From Saccharospirillum salsuginis (GTDB lineage: Bacteria > Pseudomonadota > Gammaproteobacteria > Pseudomonadales > Natronospirillaceae), in assembly GCF_014651855.1 (NCBI RefSeq), contig NZ_BMXR01000003.1, positions 1 to 64,000 of the forward strand: a DNA stretch of 64,000 bases. Reading direction: 5' to 3'. The notes under the pieces were generated by a model. It searched no databases, was not told where the DNA came from, and saw only the letters and a list, made by a program, of their open reading frames with translations. A program made the position numbers and the translations under genes. Shown here piece by piece: positions 7,461 to 14,826 of this stretch. Each line of letters begins with the position of its first letter. The stretch's first letter is position 1.

Positions 7461-8879
7461 TCAGCCGGGTTTGATGTTGTGGTTCATCCGGAACAGATTT
7501 TTCGAGTCCCACTGCGCCTTGAGCGCGCGTAAACGCCGGTAACCCTGAGGGTAGGTTTTATCGATCGCCTCGGCGTCGATCGGCTCGAAGTTCAGGTACC
7601 CCCGGTCTTCGGCATAGGCGCCCATACGCTCGCACGTCTGCCGGGTCCAGTCGATGTTGGTGTCGGACTCGCGCGGGTCGTCCCAATTGGATTCGATGCC
7701 CAACAGGTATTCGGGCGCGCGATGCTCGAACGCGGTGTCGCCACTATTGGCGCGGGCCATGGCGCCGCCCAAATGCCAGATGTCCACTGTGGTCAGCGAC
7801 GACGGGCGCTCTCCGGCCAGTGACAGGACCTGCTCGATGGCGTCATCCGAAAGCGCCGTCATATAGAGTGACTTCCAGTAATAGTGCCGGCCCTCGGGGT
7901 AGTCGCCATCCAGCAGTTGCTGGACATCGACGAACGGCATGACGTCGCTCATATCGTGCATGGGCGTTCCGAGCTCTCGCAGCGGCTGCAAGGTTCGGGC
8001 ACCCGTTTCGGCCTCCCCGGCATAACAGGCCGCGATCAGCACATAGTCACGCCCATGCAGTTCGGTCGGGAAATCGGGTTCGTCCGGAATGGTGCCGCAG
8101 ATGGCGAACGAACTGACGGCATCCGGCGCGGTTTCCGTAAAGGCACGGTATCGCTTGAGCACATCGACACCCTGTTCGGACGGATAAAAGGCGGCGACGA
8201 ACATCACGTCCGGCCCAACCGGGTGACAGTCGAATTCAAACCGGGTCACCACGCCGAAGTTGCCACCGCCACCGCGAATCGCCGAGAACAATTCCGGCTC
8301 GTGACGGGCATCCAGCGTGCGGAGCTCGCCATCGGCGGTGACCACATCGAGCGCCCGGACGTTGTCGCAACTGAGCCCGAATGCGCGGCGCAACCAGCCA
8401 ATGCCACCGCCCAGGGTCAAACCGGCGACGCCGGTGGTGGACACCACGCCACCCGGCACCGCCAGGCCGACTTTCTGGGTGGCGGCGTCCAGCTCGGCCC
8501 AGGTCACGCCGGCATCGACCCGGATGCGTCGTTGCCCGGCATCCAGTTCGATGCCTTTCATCGGGCTCAAGTCGATCACCAAGCCACCGTCGCACACAGC
8601 CAGACCCCCGACATTATGGCCGCCGCCGCGCACGGCGGTCAGCAGTTCATGACGAGCGGCGAAGCGCACCGCCGTCGCTGCATCGCCGGCGTGGCGGCAG
8701 CGCAGAATCAGAGCCGGACGACGGTCGATCTCGCCGTTCCAGACCCGGCGGGCGTCGTCGTAATCGCGGTGTTCGGGTGTGATGACATCACCATCGAACT
8801 CGGCGCGCAGCTGCGTTACCGCGTCGTCGGCTAATGCTGTGGCGTCACCGTTCAAAGTCACTGCGTTCAGGTTGGACAT
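7461..8879 (-). CDS. FAD-dependent oxidase (PCMH/BBE type)
   Basis: A 472-residue flavoenzyme. The N-terminal PCMH-type FAD-binding domain includes V-R-G-G-G-H-N-V-G-G, with the His that commonly carries covalent FAD, followed by G-G-G-I-G-W-L and G-G-G-N-F-G-V-V. A berberine-bridge C-terminal segment ends with N-L-F-R-M-N-H-N-I-K-P. Relatives include 6-hydroxynicotine and oligosaccharide oxidases; the substrate is not known. ATG 8879 follows GGGAGG; an upstream in-frame start lies inside the preceding small gene. It is the second gene behind a TetR-type operator. Confidence 0.87.
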   Translation of the reverse strand: MSNLNAVTLNGDATALADDAVTQLRAEFDGDVITPEHRDYDDARRVWNGEIDRRPALILRCRHAGDAATAVRFAARHELLTAVRGGGHNVGGLAVCDGGLVIDLSPMKGIELDAGQRRIRVDAGVTWAELDAATQKVGLAVPGGVVSTTGVAGLTLGGGIGWLRRAFGLSCDNVRALDVVTADGELRTLDARHEPELFSAIRGGGGNFGVVTRFEFDCHPVGPDVMFVAAFYPSEQGVDVLKRYRAFTETAPDAVSSFAICGTIPDEPDFPTELHGRDYVLIAACYAGEAETGARTLQPLRELGTPMHDMSDVMPFVDVQQLLDGDYPEGRHYYWKSLYMTALSDDAIEQVLSLAGERPSSLTTVDIWHLGGAMARANSGDTAFEHRAPEYLLGIESNWDDPRESDTNIDWTRQTCERMGAYAEDRGYLNFEPIDAEAIDKTYPQGYRRLRALKAQWDSKNLFRMNHNIKPG

Positions 8880-8901
8880 AAGGCCTCCCTTTCGGTCTTG
8901 G

Positions 8902-9120
8902 TCAGCCGGATGCGGGCGCGACATTCTCGTGCGCGAATCCGGCTTTCAACAGATTGCGATAGGAATCCTGTGAGTCGCCGCCCGGTAGCTCCAGCCCCAG
9001 GCGATCAATCAGTTGCGAATCGGCGGCGGTATGAAGCTCTACCAACACCGTCCGCTCCAGAGACTCGGCCCGGTGGACCGTTTCTGTCGGTGTCGGGGAC
9101 TGTTCTTGTTGCGTGGTCAT
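8902..9120 (-). CDS. Small hypothetical protein upstream of the FAD oxidase
   Basis: A 72-residue acidic protein without recognisable domains, signal peptide or membrane segment. The ATG at 9120 has a clear GGGAGGAG ribosome-binding site, and the stop is 22 nt before the FAD oxidase start, which supports co-transcription. A perfect operator-like palindrome lies 29-46 nt upstream of the start. I cannot assign a function. The support is positional and the ribosome-binding site. Confidence 0.5.
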   Translation of the reverse strand: MTTQQEQSPTPTETVHRAESLERTVLVELHTAADSQLIDRLGLELPGGDSQDSYRNLLKAGFAHENVAPASG

Positions 9121-9148
9121 CAGCGCTCCTCCCATCGGTTTTCGTAAC

Positions 9149-9166
9149 ATACCAACTGGTTGGTAT
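9149..9166. promoter_or_regulatory. TetR-type operator palindrome
   Basis: The 8-nt arms ATACCAAC and GTTGGTAT are perfect complements around TG. The site lies between the small gene/FAD oxidase unit and the divergent tetR gene. Palindromes of this form are typical operators of TetR repressors that control a divergent neighbour. Confidence 0.65.
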
Positions 9167-9260
9167 AAAAATAGAAGGACACTCAACTGGATCAAGTACG
9201 TCGTTGTTACGGCGTGTAATGCAGGTAAGCGGGTATTGGACAGGGTGTTAGAAGCTTGAA

Positions 9261-9274
9261 ACCGACCAGTCAGT
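9261..9274. promoter_or_regulatory. Second imperfect palindrome before tetR
   Basis: ACCGACCAGTCAGT is an inverted repeat with one mismatch per arm, 40-53 nt before the tetR start. It could be an autoregulatory site. It differs in sequence from the 9149 palindrome. Confidence 0.35.
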
Positions 9275-9313
9275 CTACTACTTTTCAGGACAACTCAGTT
9301 GTTGGAAGCACCC

Positions 9314-9940
9314 ATGCCCAGAGACGGTTCGTCCACGCGGCTGCGCATCATGGATGCCGCGGAAGCCTTGATCCTGGAAAAAGGGTTCGCCGCAACCTCG
9401 GTGGACCGCATTCTCGAACGTGCCCAGGTGACCAAGGGCTCGTTCTTCTATCATTTCGACACCAAGCAGGCCTTGGCCGAAGCGCTGGTGGACCGCTACA
9501 GCGAGCTGGATCTGTCTCACTTGCACGGCAATCTCGAGCGGGCGAGGACGCTGAGCCGGGACCCGCTGCAGCAATTGCTCATCTTCGTGTCCCTGTTCGA
9601 GGAATCGGCCCGCGCGCTGACCGAGCCGTATCCCGGCTGCCTGTTCGCGTCCTATTGCTATGAGTCGGATTTGTTCGATGCGCGGATTCACGAGGTCATC
9701 GTGCGCAACATGCAGACCTGGCGCACGGAAATCAGCCAATTGCTGTCCGTTGTGGCCAAACGCTATCCACCCCGCCTCGATGTCGATCTTGGCAGCCTGG
9801 CCGACGCCATTACCGTGGTGTTCGAAGGGGCCTTCATCGTCTCCAAGACCCATCGGGATCCACAGGTCGTGGCCCAGCAGCTCCGGCACTACCGAAATTA
9901 CCTGGATCTGCTGTTCAGTCCGGATCTGGAAGCGCGCTAG
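9314..9940 (+). CDS. TetR/AcrR family transcriptional repressor
   Basis: A 208-residue TetR regulator. The helix-turn-helix fills residues 8-52, ending with the family motif G-S-F-F-Y-H-F near 42-48, and an all-helical ligand-binding domain follows. Length is normal. ATG 9314 was chosen because GGAAG lies 5 nt upstream; the alternative TTG at 9299 has less support. It is divergent from the FAD oxidase unit, with two palindromes in between, so it probably represses that unit and itself. The ligand is unknown. It is followed 87 nt later by a VOC gene that may belong to the same regulon. Confidence 0.9.
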   Translation: MPRDGSSTRLRIMDAAEALILEKGFAATSVDRILERAQVTKGSFFYHFDTKQALAEALVDRYSELDLSHLHGNLERARTLSRDPLQQLLIFVSLFEESARALTEPYPGCLFASYCYESDLFDARIHEVIVRNMQTWRTEISQLLSVVAKRYPPRLDVDLGSLADAITVVFEGAFIVSKTHRDPQVVAQQLRHYRNYLDLLFSPDLEAR

Positions 9941-10027
9941 CCAAATTCGGCTAGACTGTGGGATACGACAGACGCGTCGGACCCATTCGGGCCGACCCTT
10001 CGTTGAACCAACGAGGAGGGATTCGTC

Positions 10028-10435
10028 ATGGCAACGTCCGTAACGCCGCATTTGATGTTCGAAGGTGACGCCGAAGAAGCCATGAACTTCTACACGTCTT
10101 TGTTCGACAGTGCCGGCATCATTCAACTGGAACGCTACAGTGCCGGTGAACAAGGCCGGCAGGGGGCGGTTAAACGCGCGCAGTTCTCGTTGTGCGGTCA
10201 GTTGTTCGATTGCATCGACAGCCCGGTCAAGCACAACTTCGGTTTCACGCCCTCCGTCTCGCTGTTCGTGGAATGTGACAACGCCGACGAACAACAAAAA
10301 CTGTTCGATACCCTCTCCGAGGAAGGAAAAATACTGATGCCGCTGGATTACTACGGCTTCAGTCCACGCTTCGGCTGGGTGGAGGATCGCTTTGGCCTGT
10401 CCTGGCAGTTGAACCTGGCGGGGGAGTCGTTCTGA
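10028..10435 (+). CDS. VOC family protein (PhnB-like)
   Basis: A 135-residue single VOC domain of the PhnB/3-demethylubiquinone-methyltransferase-like type. It starts V-T-P-H-L-M-F-E-G-D-A-E-E-A-M and ends F-G-W-V-E-D-R-F-G-L-S-W-Q-L. GAGGAGGG precedes the ATG. It resembles the C-terminal half of the fusion at 3312. Function is unknown; the family includes dioxygenase-like and resistance proteins, and most PhnB-like members are uncharacterised. The gene is convergent with the zinc operon, and only 25 nt separate their stops. Confidence 0.87.
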   Translation: MATSVTPHLMFEGDAEEAMNFYTSLFDSAGIIQLERYSAGEQGRQGAVKRAQFSLCGQLFDCIDSPVKHNFGFTPSVSLFVECDNADEQQKLFDTLSEEGKILMPLDYYGFSPRFGWVEDRFGLSWQLNLAGESF

Positions 10436-10460
10436 CCCCTCCCGGTGCCGAAGCACTCAA

Positions 10461-10991
10461 CTAGAGGAACGGCGCCACGTCGCTCGCGTACAGGGAATAG
10501 CCGGCACTGCCCAGTTCCGAGACATGATGTTCGATCATCATCGTACCGGTCACCGACATCGGTTCGTCCAGCGACGGCAACTCGAACCCGCCCTGGGTCT
10601 GCACGTAAACGATCTGGTTCGATGGCGGCGGCGGGGTGTGGATGCAGGCGCCGAAGTAGGGCACCAGCAGGAAATTCAGCACCCGGTCACCGTCCATATC
10701 GAGCGGGACCACAAAGCCGGCCAGGCGCACGTTCACGCCGGCGAAGCGGTCCACCACCGGCGCGTTGGCCAGCAGCTGTTTCATGTCCTCGAACAGGCGC
10801 TGGGCTTCGGCATCCTCGTCCGACAGGTCGTCGAGGTCGTACTGGCTGTAGTCGATTTGCTCGCGCACGCTCTGAAAGCTGAAGTCCGCCGGCACCAGAT
10901 CGTCCCAGCGCAATTCCACCGGGTCGCGTCCCGCGCCCAACGCCTGGCCGCCCAGTACGAGGCCAATCAAAACCACGATTCTATAAATCAT
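10461..10991 (-). CDS. DUF3299 periplasmic protein of the zinc operon
   Basis: A 176-residue protein with an N-terminal signal peptide (about residues 1-20, ending A-L-G-A) and a DUF3299 domain. The conserved core is G-F-V-V-P-L-D followed by F-L-L-V-P-Y-F-G-A-C-I-H-T-P-P-P-P. A single Cys and His in the A-C-I-H motif could bind metal. It is the last gene of the DUF2796-ABC operon and resembles the fourth component of the Vibrio Zrg zinc system. It probably acts in the periplasm in zinc handling or envelope metallation; the exact role is unknown. Confidence 0.8.
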   Translation of the reverse strand: MIYRIVVLIGLVLGGQALGAGRDPVELRWDDLVPADFSFQSVREQIDYSQYDLDDLSDEDAEAQRLFEDMKQLLANAPVVDRFAGVNVRLAGFVVPLDMDGDRVLNFLLVPYFGACIHTPPPPSNQIVYVQTQGGFELPSLDEPMSVTGTMMIEHHVSELGSAGYSLYASDVAPFL

Positions 10992-11000
10992 AACGACTCC

Positions 11001-12260
11001 TCAGGTTCGCGCCGTCAGGCCATCGCTGAGCGATTGCCGGTAGGCTTTCCAGCCCGGTACCAGACCCACCAGAAAACTGATGGTCAGGAACACGGCCAGA
11101 GCGATCAACAACGTCGGTTCGGGCCAGCCCACGGTCAGTTCGATGCCGTAGGCCGGTTGCACCCAGAGTCCGGCGACGGCCATCAGGCCCCAGTGCACCG
11201 CCAGCCCCAGAACAAGCCCGATCACACCGTAAAAGCCGGATTCCAGCACCAGCAGGCCGAGTATATGCGGCGGCCGGGCGCCCAGGGCCCGCAGAATGGC
11301 CATTTCCCGGCGGCGCTCGTTCAATCCGGCGAGAATCACCGTCACCATGCCCATCATGCCGGTGACCACCACCATGGCGGAGACAGCGATCAGGGCGTTT
11401 TCGGCAATGGCGATCATCTGCCACAGCTGCTGCAGGGTCGCTCCCGGTATGATGGCACTGAGTGGTTCCTGGCGATACTCATTGATGCGTCGCTGGAACT
11501 GAAAGGTCTGGATGCGCGATTTCATCCCGACCAGTGTGGCGGTAATCGACTCGGGGGTCAGATCCCGTTCCAGCGCTTCGTCCGCGCTTATGTTCAAACC
11601 CGGCACCTTGACGCCCGCCTGCCAGTCGACATGCATGGCGGTGATGCCCTCGAGTGGCACGTGCAGGGTCCGGTCGACCGGGGTGCCGGTCGGTTCGAGA
11701 ATGCCGACCACGGTGAAGGGTTTGTCGTCATGGTTCTCGAAGGAGGTGCGTCCCAGACCGTGGGAGACGACGATCTCCCGCCCCGGTTCGTAACCCAGTG
11801 TCTCGGCGACCTCGGCCCCGAGCACGGCCTCGTATACGCCCTCGAAAGCGCGGCCTTCAGCCAGTTCCAACGGCTGTTTGCGACCGTACTGGTAGTGGTC
11901 GAAATAGTCGTTGGTGGTGCCGAGCACGCGAAAGCCCTGGTGTGAATCGCCGAGCGAGATCGGTACCGTCCAGGCCACGGCGTCGTTGGCGCGGATGTCC
12001 TGATAAGTCTGCCAGCTGATGTTGTTGGTGGCGTTGCCGATGCGGAAGACGGTGTACAGCAAGAGGTTCAACCCGCCGGTGCGGCCGCCGACGATCAGGT
12101 CCGTACCGGAGAGGGTGTTGGCGAAGCTGGACCGGGTGTCCTGACGCACCCGGTCGACGGTCAGCAGCATGCACAGGCTGAGCGCGACCATGAAGACGGT
12201 CAGTATCGCGGTGGCGCGGCGGTTCCAGAGGCTGTGCAGGGCGAGGGACAACCAGTTCAT
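11001..12260 (-). CDS. ABC transporter permease, FtsX/MacB type
   Basis: A 419-residue permease with one N-terminal transmembrane helix (about 12-35), a large periplasmic domain (about 40-290) and three C-terminal helices with the FtsX-like segment. This is the MacB-type mechanotransmission architecture rather than a classical importer. The ATG at 12260 overlaps the upstream ATPase stop (ATGA) and has GGAGG before it; the annotation does not use the long upstream extension. It pairs with the preceding ATPase. Context suggests that it works on zinc proteins in the periplasm. Confidence 0.85.
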   Translation of the reverse strand: MNWLSLALHSLWNRRATAILTVFMVALSLCMLLTVDRVRQDTRSSFANTLSGTDLIVGGRTGGLNLLLYTVFRIGNATNNISWQTYQDIRANDAVAWTVPISLGDSHQGFRVLGTTNDYFDHYQYGRKQPLELAEGRAFEGVYEAVLGAEVAETLGYEPGREIVVSHGLGRTSFENHDDKPFTVVGILEPTGTPVDRTLHVPLEGITAMHVDWQAGVKVPGLNISADEALERDLTPESITATLVGMKSRIQTFQFQRRINEYRQEPLSAIIPGATLQQLWQMIAIAENALIAVSAMVVVTGMMGMVTVILAGLNERRREMAILRALGARPPHILGLLVLESGFYGVIGLVLGLAVHWGLMAVAGLWVQPAYGIELTVGWPEPTLLIALAVFLTISFLVGLVPGWKAYRQSLSDGLTART

Positions 12261-12958
12261 GAGGCCACCTCCGCGTTCCGCGCGGCATCCAGCGTCAGGT
12301 GTTGGTCGAACCAGGCGGCCAGATGGCGGTCGTGACTGACAAACACCAGGGAACTGCCGATGGACCGGCACTGTTCGGTCAGCACCTTCATAAAGTTATC
12401 CACATTGTCCTGATCGAGCGCCGAGGTCGGTTCGTCCGCGATCACCAGCTCCGGCGAGCCGATCAGTGCCCGGGCACTGGCGACCCGCTGCTGCTGGCCG
12501 ACGCTGAGCGCCGATACCGGTCGCGACCAGAGCGATTCGGGAATGTTCAGCCGGGACAGCCAGTGCGCGGCCGCCGACTCCAGTGTCTGATGCTGATCCA
12601 GGGCGCGTTGTCGGCGCAGTCGGGATAACCGCGCCGGCAGCATCACATTGCCCTGAACCGAGAGATACGGCAGCAGATTGAACTGCTGGAAAATGTAACC
12701 GATGTGGTCGGCGCGGAATCGGTCCCGCGCCTTGCCGCGCTGGCGGGAAATCGGCTGGTCCAGCAATCGGATTTCACCGGCCTGCGGCACCAGGACACCG
12801 GCCATCAGGTTCAGCAGCGTACTCTTGCCGCTGCCACTGGCCCCCTGGACAAAGAGCGAGTCGCCCTGGGTCAGGGTCAGGGCCTCGATCCGCAACAGGG
12901 GCGCCTGTTGGCCGGGCCAGTTGAAGCGCAGGGAATCGATGGACAGTGCCTGGGTCAT
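12257..12958 (-). CDS. ABC transporter ATP-binding protein, LolD/MacB type
   Basis: A 233-residue ATPase with Walker A G-A-S-G-S-G-K-S-T (about residues 39-47), the signature L-S-V-G-Q-Q-Q-R, and Walker B L-V-I-A-D-E-P-T-S. The sequence groups with the LolD/MacB/FtsE class. It lies 14 nt downstream of the DUF2796 gene and overlaps the FtsX-type permease gene by 4 nt, so the two form one complex. The substrate is inferred only from the His-rich partner upstream: zinc-related transport or release. Confidence 0.88.
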   Translation of the reverse strand: MTQALSIDSLRFNWPGQQAPLLRIEALTLTQGDSLFVQGASGSGKSTLLNLMAGVLVPQAGEIRLLDQPISRQRGKARDRFRADHIGYIFQQFNLLPYLSVQGNVMLPARLSRLRRQRALDQHQTLESAAAHWLSRLNIPESLWSRPVSALSVGQQQRVASARALIGSPELVIADEPTSALDQDNVDNFMKVLTEQCRSIGSSLVFVSHDRHLAAWFDQHLTLDAARNAEVAS

Positions 12959-12972
12959 ATCATCCTCCTGGT

Positions 12973-13629
12973 TCAGAAACGCAGCGACGGATTGGCGGGC
13001 GACAGCTCCTGTGCGCCCTGGGCGTTGTCCAGCAGGTACTGGGCATCCAGGTCCATCAGGTTCGGGAAGACGTCAAAGAGCCCGACGTCGATCCCGGTCA
13101 GGTCAGCCGGATTGTCGCAATGGAAGTGCCATTCGACGACGACATCGCTGTGGCCGCCTTTGGTTTCAGCTTCGCGTTCGTCATGATGGTCTTCCTCATG
13201 ACCGTGTTCGTCCTCGTCGTGATGCTCATCGTCGTGGTCATGGTCGTCGTGATGTTGCTCTTCGTGACCATGCTCATCGCCGCCATGGTATTCGTCCTCA
13301 TGGCCTTCGTCCGAGGCAAGCGCCGTTTCGACATGGCTGTCTTCCAGCTCGCAGGCGGCCGAACGGTTGACGGTCAACAGCTCGGCGCCGGCGTTCAACC
13401 GCGCCAGACCTTCCTCGACGGCAACCTTTTGTGCGTCCGTGGACGGCGCGTGTTCGAATCCGAACAGATTGTAGGCCGGTGAGTCCAGAGTGATGACCAG
13501 TTCGGAGCCCTCGGCGGAAACCAGCAAGCTGGCCGCGCCGTGCTCATGGGCGTCGTGCTGACGCTGGGTTTCGGCTTGGGCGGAGACAGCGACGCCGGCC
13601 ACGGCTATCGCTAGAAGGGAAGTTTTCAT
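12973..13629 (-). CDS. zrgA: DUF2796 zinc-binding periplasmic protein (ZrgA-like)
   Basis: A 218-residue protein with a signal peptide (residues 1-19, ending A-Q-A) and the DUF2796/ZrgA fold. Residues about 107-155 are an extreme His/Asp/Glu-rich segment, a typical zinc-chelating loop. H-D-A-H-E-H-G at the mature N-terminus is the family signature. In Vibrio, ZrgA is the periplasmic zinc binder of the ZrgABCDE uptake system. ATG 13629 was chosen because the signal peptide starts there. It heads the run DUF2796-ATPase-permease-DUF3299. The gene symbol is by homology of family and operon. Confidence 0.82.
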   Translation of the reverse strand: MKTSLLAIAVAGVAVSAQAETQRQHDAHEHGAASLLVSAEGSELVITLDSPAYNLFGFEHAPSTDAQKVAVEEGLARLNAGAELLTVNRSAACELEDSHVETALASDEGHEDEYHGGDEHGHEEQHHDDHDHDDEHHDEDEHGHEEDHHDEREAETKGGHSDVVVEWHFHCDNPADLTGIDVGLFDVFPNLMDLDAQYLLDNAQGAQELSPANPSLRF

Positions 13630-13770
13630 CGGTGATCCTTGCTTGTACACACTAATTGAGAGGCCTGGGTTCAGGCGGTTGCGCACTGTCGGGTAGAGGG
13701 GGCTGTCCGAGAAAAACGCTCCGGTTGTCCAAGGCGTAAACCAACAGATTCTTTGTTGGTGCAGTCTGGA

Positions 13771-13806
13771 TGTTGGATTACGCGCTCACGCGCTAATCCA
13801 ACCTAC
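13771..13806. repeat. Family B palindrome (TTGGATTA type)
   Basis: A near-perfect palindrome of about 36 nt with TTGGATTACGCGC facing GCGCTAATCCAA. It is the same element that clusters around the transposase at 31.2 kb. It lies between the small secreted-protein gene and zrgA. Confidence 0.85.
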
Positions 13807-13824
13807 CGACTGTTCTCGGGCAGC

Positions 13825-14160
13825 CTACCAGGTGGGCGGTCCCCGTGCTGTCGGCGGCCAATCGGGGGTAAAAGAGGATCCGGCGGTCTCCTTGAGCCGG
13901 AGAACCGAGTGAAGATCGGTGTCTTTATAGAGCTTAACCGATGAATCGGCCAGAGCCAGGGTCTTCAACGACACGCACACTTTACAGAGGCCGTGTACGC
14001 TATCGTCCGAACCATCCGGCTCACTGTTCGGGACCTCCACCTGAGTCAGCCGCTCGCCCAGATGCTCCAGCTCATGCCATTGCACGGCCGAGCCGAACTG
14101 CACCAGGCAGACGGCCAGCAACAGGCATACAGGCAACGCGGTGTAAGTGCGACAGATCAT
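13825..14160 (-). CDS. Small secreted protein with His and CxxC motifs
   Basis: A 111-residue protein with a signal peptide (about residues 1-25). H-E-L-E-H follows near residues 29-33, and a C-K-V-C motif sits in the middle. It resembles DUF2946-like small periplasmic proteins found next to metal genes, but I cannot confirm the family. The His and Cys pairs could bind metal. It lies upstream of zrgA on the same strand, separated by about 195 nt containing a family B palindrome, and is preceded by the possible Zur box. It may be the fifth component of the zinc locus. Confidence 0.6.
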   Translation of the reverse strand: MICRTYTALPVCLLLAVCLVQFGSAVQWHELEHLGERLTQVEVPNSEPDGSDDSVHGLCKVCVSLKTLALADSSVKLYKDTDLHSVLRLKETAGSSFTPDWPPTARGPPTW

Positions 14161-14206
14161 CTTGCGGACGGCTCGGTCTCATTAAAAATTCGAATTCGGC
14201 CAATAA

Positions 14207-14221
14207 TGATACATTGTATCA
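14207..14221. promoter_or_regulatory. Possible Zur operator
   Basis: TGATACATTGTATCA is a perfect palindrome around one central base. It matches the gammaproteobacterial Zur half-site TGTTATA at 5 of 7 positions. Read on the minus strand it contains TACAAT, a plausible -10 element, so binding would block transcription toward the zinc genes. Zur assignment is inferred from the context. Confidence 0.5.
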
Positions 14222-14307
14222 AATTCTAATGTAAGAACTCATACCCAGGGTTATACTGAAAGGCATTGGCAAAGGACGATCATCAACCGGAAAAGGAGTC
14301 AGGACCG

Positions 14308-14568
14308 ATGCCTACCATCAGTGAGTTCTTTGGGATACTGATCAGAATGTATTATGACGACCACAATCCACCTCACTTCCACGCGTATTACAATGGACAG
14401 GAAGCCCTGATAAACATTCAGACATTGGAAATGATGGAAGGGTCCCTACCTCGTCGAGCCCGATATCTGGTTACAGAGTGGGCTATCGAACATCGGGATG
14501 ATCTGATGGCGGACTGGGAGAAGGCGGAGAAGCATGAGCCATTGCACAAGATTGAACCGCTGGAGTAA
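14308..14568 (+). CDS. DUF4160 protein
   Basis: An 86-residue DUF4160 protein, recognised by P-T-I-S-x-F-x-G-I-x-I-x-M-Y at the N-terminus and the H-N-P-P-H-F-H-A-Y-Y motif near residues 19-28. ATG 14308 was chosen over an upstream ATG because the family begins at this motif. DUF4160 genes are usually followed by DUF2442 genes, as here, in a toxin-antitoxin-like arrangement. The function is not established. Confidence 0.85.
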   Translation: MPTISEFFGILIRMYYDDHNPPHFHAYYNGQEALINIQTLEMMEGSLPRRARYLVTEWAIEHRDDLMADWEKAEKHEPLHKIEPLE

Positions 14569-14573
14569 ACGCT

Positions 14574-14810
14574 ATGACCAGAGTAGTCAATGTACAAGCG
14601 AAACCGGGATATATACTGGACCTGACTTTCGATGACGGTACTCGGGGCGAGGTCGACCTGTGTGATCGCTTGTTCGGCCCCATGTTCGAGCCCCTAAAGG
14701 ATCCCGACTACTTCGCCCAGGTCAGCGTGGATGAATTCGGCGCTGTCTGTTGGCCCAATGAAGCGGACCTTGCTCCGGATGCCCTGTATCGGAAAGTGAC
14801 GGAGCACTGA
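14574..14810 (+). CDS. DUF2442 protein
   Basis: A 78-residue DUF2442 protein with the family's F-D-D-G-T-R-G-E-V-D-L and F-G-A-V-C-W-P-N-E-A-D-L-A-P-D motifs. The start is 5 nt after the DUF4160 stop, and GGAG lies inside the end of that gene, so translation is coupled. It is the proposed partner (antitoxin-like or DNA-binding) of DUF4160. No toxic activity can be inferred from the sequence. Confidence 0.87.
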   Translation: MTRVVNVQAKPGYILDLTFDDGTRGEVDLCDRLFGPMFEPLKDPDYFAQVSVDEFGAVCWPNEADLAPDALYRKVTEH

Positions 14811-14826
14811 GAGTCCCGACCGTCGG

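Noticed and set aside
10524..11945. 473-codon ORF opposite the zinc-operon permease
   Set aside because: Histidine/glutamine-rich shadow frame crossing two real genes.
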